In this document: positions 1-5,726 of the stretch, piece after piece
Numbering within the stretch: position 1 is the stretch's first letter
Layout: every line of letters starts with the position of its first letter
Assembly: GCA_948435975.1 (NCBI GenBank)
Contig: CAOJHG010000026.1
Location: forward strand, 1-11,223
From: an uncultured Oscillibacter sp.
GTDB taxonomy: Bacteria > Bacillota > Clostridia > Oscillospirales > Oscillospiraceae
Reading direction: 5' to 3'
Length of the DNA stretch: 11,223 nt
Notes under the pieces: model-generated
The model's input: the letters and a program-made list of their open reading frames with translations, nothing else
Databases searched by the model: none
What the model was told of the DNA's origin: nothing
Program-made: the position numbers and the translations under genes

Positions 1-48
1 CGGATGCACTCCATTAAGGCCGTCCTGGTGGCCACCATCGGAAAATAA
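1..48 (+). CDS. Ornithine-type carbamoyltransferase, C-terminal end only (partial)
   Basis: The first 15 codons before the TAA at 46-48 read RMHSIKAVLVATIGK. This matches the C-terminus typical of ornithine carbamoyltransferases (ENRMHTIKAVMVATL in enterobacterial enzymes), which form or, in the arginine deiminase pathway, phosphorolyse citrulline. The rest of the gene lies upstream of the window. The next gene, a YfcC-type carrier, starts 15 bases later, so the two are probably co-transcribed; this favours a catabolic (ArcB-like) role over biosynthetic ArgF, but that is inference. A related carbamoyltransferase such as the putrescine or YgeW type cannot be excluded from 15 residues. Confidence 0.7.
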   Translation, partial: RMHSIKAVLVATIGK

Positions 49-63
49 AGGGGGAAACGACCC

Positions 64-1452
64 TTGGAAAACTCCAAATTCCGGATGCCCACAGCTTACA
101 CCATTCTCTTTCTGCTGATTATCCTTGTGGCAATTGCGACGTGGCTGATTCCGGCGGGGGCTTACGACTATGTGGACGATGTGCCGGTAGCCGGGACGTA
201 CCACGCAGTAGATCCCAGCCCCCAGGGGATCAGCGCCGTACTGAAAGCGGCCTTCTCCGGGTTTTATGACGCGGTGGATGTGTGCGTTTTCATCCTGATG
301 GTGGGCGGCTTCCTGGGTGTGGTGATGAAGACCGGCGCGGTGGATGCGGGAGTCAGCAACATCATCCGCCTCCTGGGAGGCCGAGAGAAATGGCTGATTC
401 CCATTCTGATGCTGCTCTTTGGCTTGGGCGGCACCACCTATGGCATGTGGGAAGAGACCATGGCCTTTTATCCCCTGCTGATTCCCGTTTTCCTGGCGGC
501 GGGCTATGACGCAGTTGTGGGCATTTCGGTCATTCTGCTGGGCGCGGGGGCGGGCGTGATCTGCTCCACCGTCAATCCCTTTGCCACCGGCATTGCGGCG
601 GGCTTTGCAGGCGTTTCCCTGGGAGACGGCATTCTTCTCCGGGTACTGCAATGGATTGTCTTCGAGGGCGCGGCCATCTGGTTTGTCATGGCGTATGCGG
701 CCCGGGTGAAAAAGAATCCCGCCCGGTCTGTGGTTGGCGTCGGCGCAGGAAAGATTCAGGCCAACGTGCATGAGGCGCCGGACTTCACCACCCGGCGGAA
801 GCTGATTATGGTGGTATTCACGGCGACCTTCCTGATCATGATTTACGGCGTGATCCCCTTTGACGAAATGGGGCTGCCGCTGCCGGTGCTGGGATGGTGG
901 TTCCCGGAGCTGAGCGCACTGTTTCTGACGGCGGGGGTAATCGTGGGCCTGATGGACAGCCAGAGAGAGGACGAGATTGCCGAGACCTTCGTGGCGGGCT
1001 GCGCGGACCTTCTGGGCGTGGCGCTGATTATTGGCATCAGCCGGGGGATCACAGTGCTGATGAACGACGGCCACATTACCGACACGGTGCTGCACTGGGG
1101 CGAGGAGGCGCTCTCCAACACTGGGCCGGTCAGCTTTGTCCTGCTGGTGTATCTGGTTTATCTTCCGCTGACGGTTTTGATCCCCTCTTCTTCCGGCCTG
1201 GCCACGCTGTCGGTCCCGGTCATGGCTCCTTTGGGGCGGTTCGCCGGAGTGGGAGGAGAACTGGTGGTGACGGCGTTCCAGTCTGCTTCCGGACTGGTGA
1301 ATATTGTCACGCCCACAGCCGCGGTAGTGATGGGAGCGCTTGCCTTGGGTCACGTGCCTTACGACCGCTGGATCAAATATGTGTGGAAGCTGGCCTTGTA
1401 TTTCCTGCTGTTGACCCTGGTGTTTTTGATGATTGGCGTTTTCATTGGATGA
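64..1452 (+). CDS. YfcC family (DcuC/ArcD-like) amino-acid carrier
   Basis: A 462-residue polytopic inner-membrane protein with about 12 hydrophobic segments, the usual length for the YfcC branch of the DcuC/ArcD superfamily (COG1288 type). Visible family motifs are GGTTYGMWEE (residues 122-131), followed by an AFYPLLIPV helix, STVNPFATGIA (168-178), and a second Ser/Gly-rich re-entrant segment PSSSGLATLSVPV starting at 374. The start is TTG at 64, chosen because GGGGG at 50-54 sits about 9 bases upstream and the next residues lead directly into the first membrane segment. It follows a carbamoyltransferase by 15 bases, so arginine/ornithine (or citrulline) exchange in the arginine deiminase pathway is the likeliest role; the substrate is not proven by sequence, and peptide or C4-dicarboxylate transport remains possible. 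A strong terminator follows at once. Confidence 0.85.
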   Translation: MENSKFRMPTAYTILFLLIILVAIATWLIPAGAYDYVDDVPVAGTYHAVDPSPQGISAVLKAAFSGFYDAVDVCVFILMVGGFLGVVMKTGAVDAGVSNIIRLLGGREKWLIPILMLLFGLGGTTYGMWEETMAFYPLLIPVFLAAGYDAVVGISVILLGAGAGVICSTVNPFATGIAAGFAGVSLGDGILLRVLQWIVFEGAAIWFVMAYAARVKKNPARSVVGVGAGKIQANVHEAPDFTTRRKLIMVVFTATFLIMIYGVIPFDEMGLPLPVLGWWFPELSALFLTAGVIVGLMDSQREDEIAETFVAGCADLLGVALIIGISRGITVLMNDGHITDTVLHWGEEALSNTGPVSFVLLVYLVYLPLTVLIPSSSGLATLSVPVMAPLGRFAGVGGELVVTAFQSASGLVNIVTPTAAVVMGALALGHVPYDRWIKYVWKLALYFLLLTLVFLMIGVFIG

Positions 1453-1459
1453 CGCACAA

Positions 1460-1489
1460 ACGGCGCGGCTTCGGCTGCGTCGTTTTTTT
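1460..1489 (+). terminator. Intrinsic terminator after the YfcC gene
   Basis: Ten-base-pair stem (1460-1469 with 1474-1483, two G-T wobbles) closed by a UUCG tetraloop at 1470-1473 and followed by a T7 run at 1483-1489. It begins 8 bases after the YfcC stop codon and ends the carbamoyltransferase/YfcC operon. Confidence 0.92.
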
Positions 1490-1546
1490 ATCTGGGCGGC
1501 ATGGAGGGGCGTCGTGTGAACGTTTTTTGAACTTGCCGCGACGCTC

Positions 1547-1575
1547 TTGAGGTTTCCGTCTGATTGTGGTATCAT
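1547..1575 (+). promoter_or_regulatory. Sigma-A promoter of the SLH-protein gene (extended -10)
   Basis: TTGAGG at 1547-1552, a 17-base spacer, then TATCAT at 1570-1575 preceded by TG at 1567-1568, an extended -10. It lies between the upstream terminator and the ribosome site at 1588-1594, so the mRNA would start near 1582. It also argues against the longer in-frame start that coincides with the -35 hexamer. Confidence 0.7.
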
Positions 1576-1606
1576 GGGTAAAACGAAAAAGGAGAATGTT
1601 TACCCC

Positions 1607-2773
1607 ATGAAAAAGATGCTCTGCTTCCTGCTGGCGCTTTGCAGTCTGGTTGTGCCGGCCTTGGCGGAAGAGGAAACCAGCTTCACCGACGTGCCTGAGA
1701 CCTACTGGGCCTTTGAACAGATTCACCGTGCCGCCGGAGCCGGGGCCGTCTCTGGCTATGCGGACGGCAGCTTTCATCCAGAAGACTCCGTCACCGGCGT
1801 GCAGTTCTGCGCGGTCCTGGCCCGGTCCTTTATGGCAGAGGCGCTTTCTGCTCAGCCTGCGGATCTTCCCTGGCAGACACAGGCACTCAACGCCTGCGCT
1901 TCTATCCTGCCTGGGACCAGCCTGGAGGACGGCGCGTGGCAGTCTTCCGCCAGTCAACGGGCCTTGAGCCGCTATGATATGGCCCAGATGATATTCCAGC
2001 TTTTGGGGGAAAATGCCGGCCCCGCCGAGGAGGAAGCCGCCTCCGCTGAAACCGCCTTGGCCGATTGGGGACAGATTCCTCCCCGCTACCGTGACGCCGT
2101 GGCTTCCTGCATGGCGCGGGGACTCCTGCAAGGCCGAAGCGACGGCAGCTTCCAGGGAAAGGAGCCGGTCAGCCGCGCACAGGCCTGCGTCATTTGGGCC
2201 CGCCTCAAGGACTGCCTTGCCGGCATGGAGGCTGAACCCGCCCCGGAACCGGAGGAGCCTGCTGAATCCATTTTCGTCCTCCGGGAAGGGGAGACCGTGC
2301 AGCAGATGATGGACCGGGTAAACCGCGCCACGCCCCTCCATCCTGAAGGCGGTGTGCTCTCCAACGGAAAAGCCATCACGAATGAAAACGTACAGGAGCT
2401 TCTGGAGCAGGTGCGCGAGACCTTTCCAGACGGCACCCGCTGGACGAAGGACCCCAAATATAATTACAGCTCTCCAAAGATTGGATACAGCTCCAGTTGC
2501 TTGGCGTTTGGCCTGGCGGTCAGCGACTTCCTCTTCGGGGAGGACGCCAGCATCACCCAGCATCGAAATTTCCGGCAGTTGAAGGCGGGCGACGTGGTAG
2601 ACATCCGGACGGAGGCGGTGCAGCGGGTCCTGGTCATCACCAGCGTGGACGCGGAGACGGGGGATTATACTGCCTGCGACCTCCAGCTCAACAAGAAACT
2701 GGACTGGTCCGAGTGGGGGAATCTCAAGGATTTCATCGACGCTTCTATTAGCTGCATATACAGCCGGTATTGA
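1607..2773 (+). CDS. Secreted SLH-repeat protein with C-terminal NlpC/P60-like domain
   Basis: 388 residues. Residues 1-20 (MKKMLCFLLALCSLVVPALA) are a classical Sec signal peptide ending in ALA. Three S-layer-homology repeats follow: about 25-75 (SFTDVPETYWAFEQI, with GYADGSFHP), a degenerate one at about 90-135, and one at about 156-205 (GRSDGSFQGKEPVSRAQA). SLH repeats anchor proteins to cell-wall polymers. After an acidic Pro/Glu linker (about 208-222), the C-terminal part carries YSSSCLAFGLAVSDFLFG (Cys298), the pattern of clostridial NlpC/P60-like modules, and a QHRNFRQLKAGDVVDI stretch. Where relatives typically have a His in a THSVIVL-like strand, this one reads VQRVLVI, so it may be catalytically dead. 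The ATG at 1607 is chosen because AAGGAGA precedes it and the signal peptide starts there; a longer in-frame start lies in the promoter. Transcribed alone. Confidence 0.8.
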   Translation: MKKMLCFLLALCSLVVPALAEEETSFTDVPETYWAFEQIHRAAGAGAVSGYADGSFHPEDSVTGVQFCAVLARSFMAEALSAQPADLPWQTQALNACASILPGTSLEDGAWQSSASQRALSRYDMAQMIFQLLGENAGPAEEEAASAETALADWGQIPPRYRDAVASCMARGLLQGRSDGSFQGKEPVSRAQACVIWARLKDCLAGMEAEPAPEPEEPAESIFVLREGETVQQMMDRVNRATPLHPEGGVLSNGKAITNENVQELLEQVRETFPDGTRWTKDPKYNYSSPKIGYSSSCLAFGLAVSDFLFGEDASITQHRNFRQLKAGDVVDIRTEAVQRVLVITSVDAETGDYTACDLQLNKKLDWSEWGNLKDFIDASISCIYSRY

Positions 2774-2822
2774 TTGACGTGGGTTCTACAAAACGGATGA
2801 CAGACCCTCTGGCTGTCCCATC

Positions 2823-2860
2823 AAAGGAGCTGCTTCCTGTACAGGAGGCGGCTCTTTTTT
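2823..2860 (+). terminator. Intrinsic terminator after the SLH-protein gene
   Basis: GAGCTGCTTCCT (2827-2838) pairs with AGGAGGCGGCTC (2843-2854) with two wobbles, giving a 12-bp stem closed by GTAC, and is followed by T6 at 2855-2860. An A-run before the stem extends the pairing. It sits 50 bases after the stop codon of the SLH gene. Confidence 0.9.
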
Positions 2861-2980
2861 ACTCTGCGGAAGCCTGCAAAAAAAGGGGAAACCAGGGGTA
2901 CGCTTCCAGGCAACTTTCCCCGCCGGTCCGCATAGACTAACGTATCAGCAAAAATGGAACCATGCAAAGGAGGGCAGATC

Positions 2981-3052
2981 TTGTATTTCCAGGGAACCGG
3001 CGATATTGACGATTTGATTTTTCAGGACTGCTGGATCATCAGCGACCGGTAG
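2981..3052 (+). CDS. Possible 23-residue small protein (TTG start), unknown function
   Basis: A short open frame starting at TTG 2981 and stopping at TAG 3050-3052. The Shine-Dalgarno AAAGGAGGG at 2966-2974 is among the best in the window and sits 7 bases before the TTG. The peptide starts MYFQGTGDIDDL and ends DCWIISDR: acidic, with no signal peptide or membrane segment. An in-frame ATG at 2954 would give 32 residues but has no ribosome site, so TTG is preferred; TTG is also used by the YfcC gene. No clear promoter is visible between the terminator at 2860 and this ORF. It ends one base before a complex inverted-repeat region, so it could be a leader peptide, a small protein, or a gene remnant with a surviving ribosome site. 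I do not recognise it. Confidence 0.35.
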   Translation: MYFQGTGDIDDLIFQDCWIISDR

Positions 3053-3146
3053 TTCAAAAAGGAAGCGCAAAAATCAAGAAGGCTTCAGGCTGTCTGGCAG
3101 GGCTGGACGGCCTTCCTTTTTTGGATTCCGGGCGCTTCCTTTTGAA
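3053..3146 (+). terminator. Nested inverted repeats with inner terminator-like hairpin
   Basis: The inner hairpin GAAGGC (3078-3083) with GCCTTC (3110-3115) is followed by T6 at 3117-3122 and looks like an intrinsic terminator. It is enclosed by outer arms 3053-3068 (TTCAAAAAGGAAGCGC) and 3132-3146 (GCGCTTCCTTTTGAA), complementary over 15 bases apart from one bulged A. The left outer arm can instead pair with CTTCCTTTTT at 3112-3121, which would open the inner hairpin. The pairings are seen directly; a regulatory switch is inference. Confidence 0.55.
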
Positions 3147-3153
3147 TTTGGAA

Positions 3154-3182
3154 TTGACAAGCCTTTTTTTGGCGCATATACT
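3154..3182 (+). promoter_or_regulatory. Near-consensus sigma-A promoter of the aminotransferase gene
   Basis: TTGACA at 3154-3159, exactly 17 bases of spacer, then TATACT at 3177-3182. Only one base departs from consensus in the two hexamers. The transcript would start near 3189, leaving a leader of about 25 bases with the AAGGAG ribosome site at 3197-3202. The spacer contains a T7 run at 3164-3170. Confidence 0.85.
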
Positions 3183-3213
3183 AAAACTATTCAAAAAAGG
3201 AGCGTGAACCCCC

Positions 3214-4350
3214 ATGGACTTGACCTTGAATAACGCTGTGCTGAATGTGCAGTTGTCTGGTATCCGCCGCTTTACCTTTCTGGTGCGGGATACCCCCGGC
3301 GCGGTTGCCATGACCATCGGCGAACCAGACCAGAACACTCCCCTCGCCGTCAAGGAAGCCGCAAAGGCCGCCCTGGACGCTAACGACACCCACTATCCTC
3401 CTGGCAACGGGTATCCCTATATGCTGGAGGCGATTTCCCGCTATGAGGAGAAAGCCCACGCACTCCGCTATTCCCCAGAGGAGATCATCCTCACCATCGG
3501 CGCTACCGAGGGCCTCTTCATCAGTCTTTCCACTGTCCTCAATCCCGGCGACGAGGTTATCATCCCCACCCCCGCTTTCAGCCTGTATGAGTCTATCACC
3601 CAACTATGCCGGGGCGTGCCGGTAGCACTGCCAACGGAAAATAACCGCTTCCAGATCGACCCGGAACAACTGAAGGCCGCCATCACCCCCAAGACCAAGG
3701 CCATCGTTCTGACTTCCCCCAACAACCCCACCGGCTGTATCTACACCAAGGAGACCCTGGACGCCATCCATGGGATCTTGCAGGACAAGCCTATCTTTGT
3801 GATCTGCGATGATGTATACCGGACTTTGATTTATACGGAAGGCTATCACAGCTTCTCCGAATATCAGGACATGCGGGACCGGATCATCATCATTCAGAGC
3901 TTCTCCAAGCCCTATGCCATGACCGGCTGGCGTCTGGGTTACTGCATGGCAGACGCGCCTGTTCGGGACCGGATGCAGATTTTCCACCAATATTCCGTGG
4001 TGTCCGCTCCCGCTTTCGTTCAGCCCGCCTGTGTGGAGGCCCTGGATACGGATACGGCCCCCGTCGTTGAATTGTTCCGGAAACGGCGGGATTATGTCTT
4101 TAAGCGCTTGACGGATATGGGTCTGGAGGTTCAGGAGCCGGAGGGCGCGTTTTACATGTTCATCAATATCAAGAAGTACGGTATGGATTCCCTCTCCTTC
4201 TGCGAAAAAATGCTGAAAGAGGGACTGGTAGGCGTGATTCCCGGCGTGTACTTCGGCACGGAAGGGTATATGCGCCTGTCCTACTGCTACTCCGATGAGG
4301 ATTTGAAGGAGGGTCTGGACCGTATCGAGCGCTTCCTCAAGACGCTGTGA
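3214..4350 (+). CDS. PLP-dependent class I/II aminotransferase (PatA-like)
   Basis: A 378-residue cytosolic fold-type I aminotransferase of normal length. The sequence shows the N-terminal SGIRRFTFLV and TIGEPDQNTP pattern, the TIGATEGLF cofactor-phosphate loop, SPNNPTG (Asn171, Pro172), CDDVY (Asp199, Tyr202), the Schiff-base lysine Lys232 in SFSKPYAMTGWRLGY, and the substrate-carboxylate arginine Arg354 in YMRLSYC. Start-to-end similarity is to the PatA/aspartate aminotransferase I-gamma group, which transfers amino groups between aspartate, glutamate, aromatic amino acids or N-acetyl-diaminopimelate and 2-oxo acids. The exact substrate cannot be read from sequence. The start ATG at 3214 follows AAGGAG by 11 bases and a strong promoter. 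The gene seems monocistronic: its neighbours are unrelated and a weak hairpin follows. Confidence 0.9.
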   Translation: MDLTLNNAVLNVQLSGIRRFTFLVRDTPGAVAMTIGEPDQNTPLAVKEAAKAALDANDTHYPPGNGYPYMLEAISRYEEKAHALRYSPEEIILTIGATEGLFISLSTVLNPGDEVIIPTPAFSLYESITQLCRGVPVALPTENNRFQIDPEQLKAAITPKTKAIVLTSPNNPTGCIYTKETLDAIHGILQDKPIFVICDDVYRTLIYTEGYHSFSEYQDMRDRIIIIQSFSKPYAMTGWRLGYCMADAPVRDRMQIFHQYSVVSAPAFVQPACVEALDTDTAPVVELFRKRRDYVFKRLTDMGLEVQEPEGAFYMFINIKKYGMDSLSFCEKMLKEGLVGVIPGVYFGTEGYMRLSYCYSDEDLKEGLDRIERFLKTL

Positions 4351-4362
4351 CGCGGCGGTTTC

Positions 4363-4385
4363 CCCGGCTTTCCGGGAGCTTGTTT
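4363..4385 (+). terminator. Weak terminator candidate after the aminotransferase
   Basis: CCCGG (4363-4367) pairs with CCGGG (4372-4376) around a 4-base loop, followed by AGCTTGTTTT. The stem is short and the T-run interrupted, so termination here would be partial at best. It is the only hairpin with a T-tract between the aminotransferase and the next gene. Confidence 0.35.
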
Positions 4386-4445
4386 TCATGACGCGCTGTT
4401 CCGCTGGCGGCGGGAGTTCTAAAAATTTTCCCGGACCTCTATTCT

Positions 4446-4478
4446 TTTGTCTCAAAAATGTCGATAAGATAATAGAAT
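4446..4478 (+). promoter_or_regulatory. AT-rich promoter region before the coiled-coil gene
   Basis: An AT-rich patch in otherwise GC-rich DNA, 25 bases or more ahead of the ATG at 4504. TTGTCT (4447-4452) could serve as -35. GATAAT (4468-4473) and TAGAAT (4473-4478) each match five of six -10 positions, but at non-ideal spacers of 15 and 20 bases. The region is a plausible promoter; the exact hexamers are uncertain. Confidence 0.3.
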
Positions 4479-4503
4479 GTATTATTATGGGAGGTGTGCG
4501 GCA

Positions 4504-5205
4504 ATGGATGTGGCAAAGGTACCGGCAGCAGCGGCGGCCAGCGGAACAGTGTCAGTTTCCCAGCAGAGCCAAGGGCAGTCCGTTGGTTCCGCCCAGAAGA
4601 GCCTTGCTGAGATGATGAAGGACGCCCAGGAGAAGATTCAGGCCAACAAGGACCGCCTTAAAATCTCCAAGAATCCCAGCCGCTACGGAGATGCGCCCAT
4701 TGAGGCCTATTCCCGTCTGTCCCGGGCGAGGACCGCTTCTCAGGTAAACGCGGCGGCGGGGTATGCGAGGCGGCAGATTCTCCAACTGAAGGCGGCGAAG
4801 CGGAAGGACCCGGACAACGCCAAGCAAATCCAGGCGGCCATCAACCAACTGCAAAAGGCTGTGAACCGGTCCGGAAAAAAGAAGCGGGAGCTGGAGCAGG
4901 AAAGGTTGGAGGAAAAGCGTCAAGCCCGCCTGAGAGAAGAGAAGCGGAGTGAAGCGGCCCAGCGCCAGCAGGCAGAGCTGAACCGGAAGCGGTCCTTGCG
5001 GAAGGTTCGGGAGTCCGGGTATGTTCGGGAAGCGGCTGTGGATAAGCGGGTGCAGGGACAGCTTGCGGCCACTCGGACAGAGCTGCGGAACCAGGCGCAG
5101 GCGTTATCGGCGGCCCTCCAGCCTCCGGCGGGCGCGGCGGAACAGTATGCGGCCCCGGCGGTGGATGCGGCTCCCAGCGGCGGGGCCATCGACGTTCAGG
5201 CATAG
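4504..5205 (+). CDS. Charged coiled-coil protein of unknown function
   Basis: 233 residues with no signal peptide or membrane segment. An Ala/Ser/Gln-rich N-terminus (1-30) leads into long helical stretches: an AEMMKDAQEKIQANKDRLKI segment, a basic stretch with RLSRARTASQVNAAAGYARR, and a strongly charged Glu/Lys/Arg/Gln coiled coil (about 125-175, with ELEQERLEEKRQARLREEKR). RKVRESGYVREAAVDKRVQ follows, then an Ala/Pro-rich tail. I recognise the layout as that of conserved hypothetical proteins of Clostridia but know no function; a scaffold or RNA/DNA-associated role would be speculation. ATG 4504 is chosen because GGGAGG at 4489-4494 lies 9 bases upstream; an in-frame ATG at 4477 has no ribosome site and overlaps the likely promoter. 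Flanked by unrelated transcription units. Confidence 0.75.
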   Translation: MDVAKVPAAAAASGTVSVSQQSQGQSVGSAQKSLAEMMKDAQEKIQANKDRLKISKNPSRYGDAPIEAYSRLSRARTASQVNAAAGYARRQILQLKAAKRKDPDNAKQIQAAINQLQKAVNRSGKKKRELEQERLEEKRQARLREEKRSEAAQRQQAELNRKRSLRKVRESGYVREAAVDKRVQGQLAATRTELRNQAQALSAALQPPAGAAEQYAAPAVDAAPSGGAIDVQA

Positions 5206-5310
5206 GAAAAGCATGACGTCTCCAGGAAGTGGTTTCTGACTGGAAGACTTCGAAAAAACAGACCATTCTGACGGCAAGGAGCTTTCCGAGCGGTAAGAGG
5301 CAGAAAAAGG

Positions 5311-5392
5311 GCGCGTGGAGAGGGGAGAGTCATCCCTCCTCCCTGCGTCTGGACTTTATGCGGCCTCCGTCAAATGGCGGGCCGCTTTTCTT
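5311..5392 (+). promoter_or_regulatory. Tandem-hairpin leader with terminator before the TM1266/ABC operon
   Basis: Hairpin 1 is a long stem: 5311-5326 pairs with 5333-5348 around a 6-base loop, 14 of 16 positions paired, including three G-T. Hairpin 2 pairs GCGGCC (5360-5365) with GGCCGC (5380-5385), followed by TTTTCTT, and looks like an intrinsic terminator. I see no convincing promoter between this terminator and the ATG at 5441. Either the operon is transcribed through it, in which case it is an attenuator, or it only ends the upstream coiled-coil transcript and a poor promoter lies in 5390-5430. No known riboswitch core (for example TPP) was recognised. The rest of the 235-base gap, 5206-5310, shows nothing I can name. 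Confidence 0.5.
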
Positions 5393-5440
5393 ATGGGGAG
5401 GGCGCTCACATGAAATGCAAAAGAAGGGGGAAACTGCAAT

Positions 5441-5695
5441 ATGGAAACACGTGCCGCTGTTCTGGCGGTCATCGTCCGGGACTCCGCCTCCGTGTCCGCG
5501 CTGAACAGTCTGCTGCATCAATATGAGGACTGCATCATTGGCCGGATGGGGATTCCCTGCCGTCAGAGGGGTATCCGGATTATCAGCGTGGCCCTTGACG
5601 CCAGCGCGGACCAGATTTCGGCGCTGTCCGGGAAGATCGGCCGCCTGCCCGGTGTGACTGCAAAGACAGTTTACGCACCAGAGGACAAAACCTAA
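5441..5695 (+). CDS. TM1266-family iron-only hydrogenase system putative regulator
   Basis: 84 residues, a complete small ACT/ferredoxin-like-fold protein. The sequence follows the TM1266 family closely: METRAAVLAVIVRDSASV, LNSLLHQYEDCIIGRMGIP, RGIRIISVALDASADQ, and ALSGKIGRLPGVTAKTVY. The fold is a beta-alpha-beta unit with the GRMGIP and LSGKIGRLPGV hallmarks. Members are named for their frequent co-occurrence with HydE, HydF and HydG, the maturases of FeFe hydrogenase; their biochemical role is not established. No hyd genes are in the window. Here it is the first gene of an operon whose next three genes encode an ABC importer, 31 bases downstream. ATG 5441 is preceded by AAGGGGG at about 5424-5430, 10 bases away. 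Confidence 0.85.
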   Translation: METRAAVLAVIVRDSASVSALNSLLHQYEDCIIGRMGIPCRQRGIRIISVALDASADQISALSGKIGRLPGVTAKTVYAPEDKT

Positions 5696-5726
5696 AAAAT
5701 CAGAAACAAGGAAAGAGGAAACGACC

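Noticed and set aside
1442..2563. Long (373-codon) open frame antisense to the SLH-protein gene
   Set aside because: Gly/Arg/His/Pro-rich translation with no domain, overlaps a terminator and promoter, and mirrors the codon bias of a clear coding gene on the other strand.
2981..2995. LYFQG at the start of the small ORF, resembling a TEV protease site used in cloning
   Set aside because: Only five of seven residues match (no preceding Glu-Asn) and the surroundings show no vector sequence; coincidence.
3604..4455. 283-codon antisense open frame under the aminotransferase
   Set aside because: Shadow of a strongly conserved enzyme gene; no ribosome site and no recognisable protein.
4870..5000. 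Possible relationship between the charged helix of this protein and the basic tail of YjdF (9450-9668)
   Set aside because: Similarity is compositional (Lys/Arg/Glu/Gln repeats); I find no shared motif order, and the YjdF core is absent.
5206..5440. TPP riboswitch expected before an NMT1/Thi5-like importer
   Set aside because: None of the conserved TPP-aptamer strings (CUGAGA, or the CUGAUCUGG-type 3' core) is present on the plus strand.
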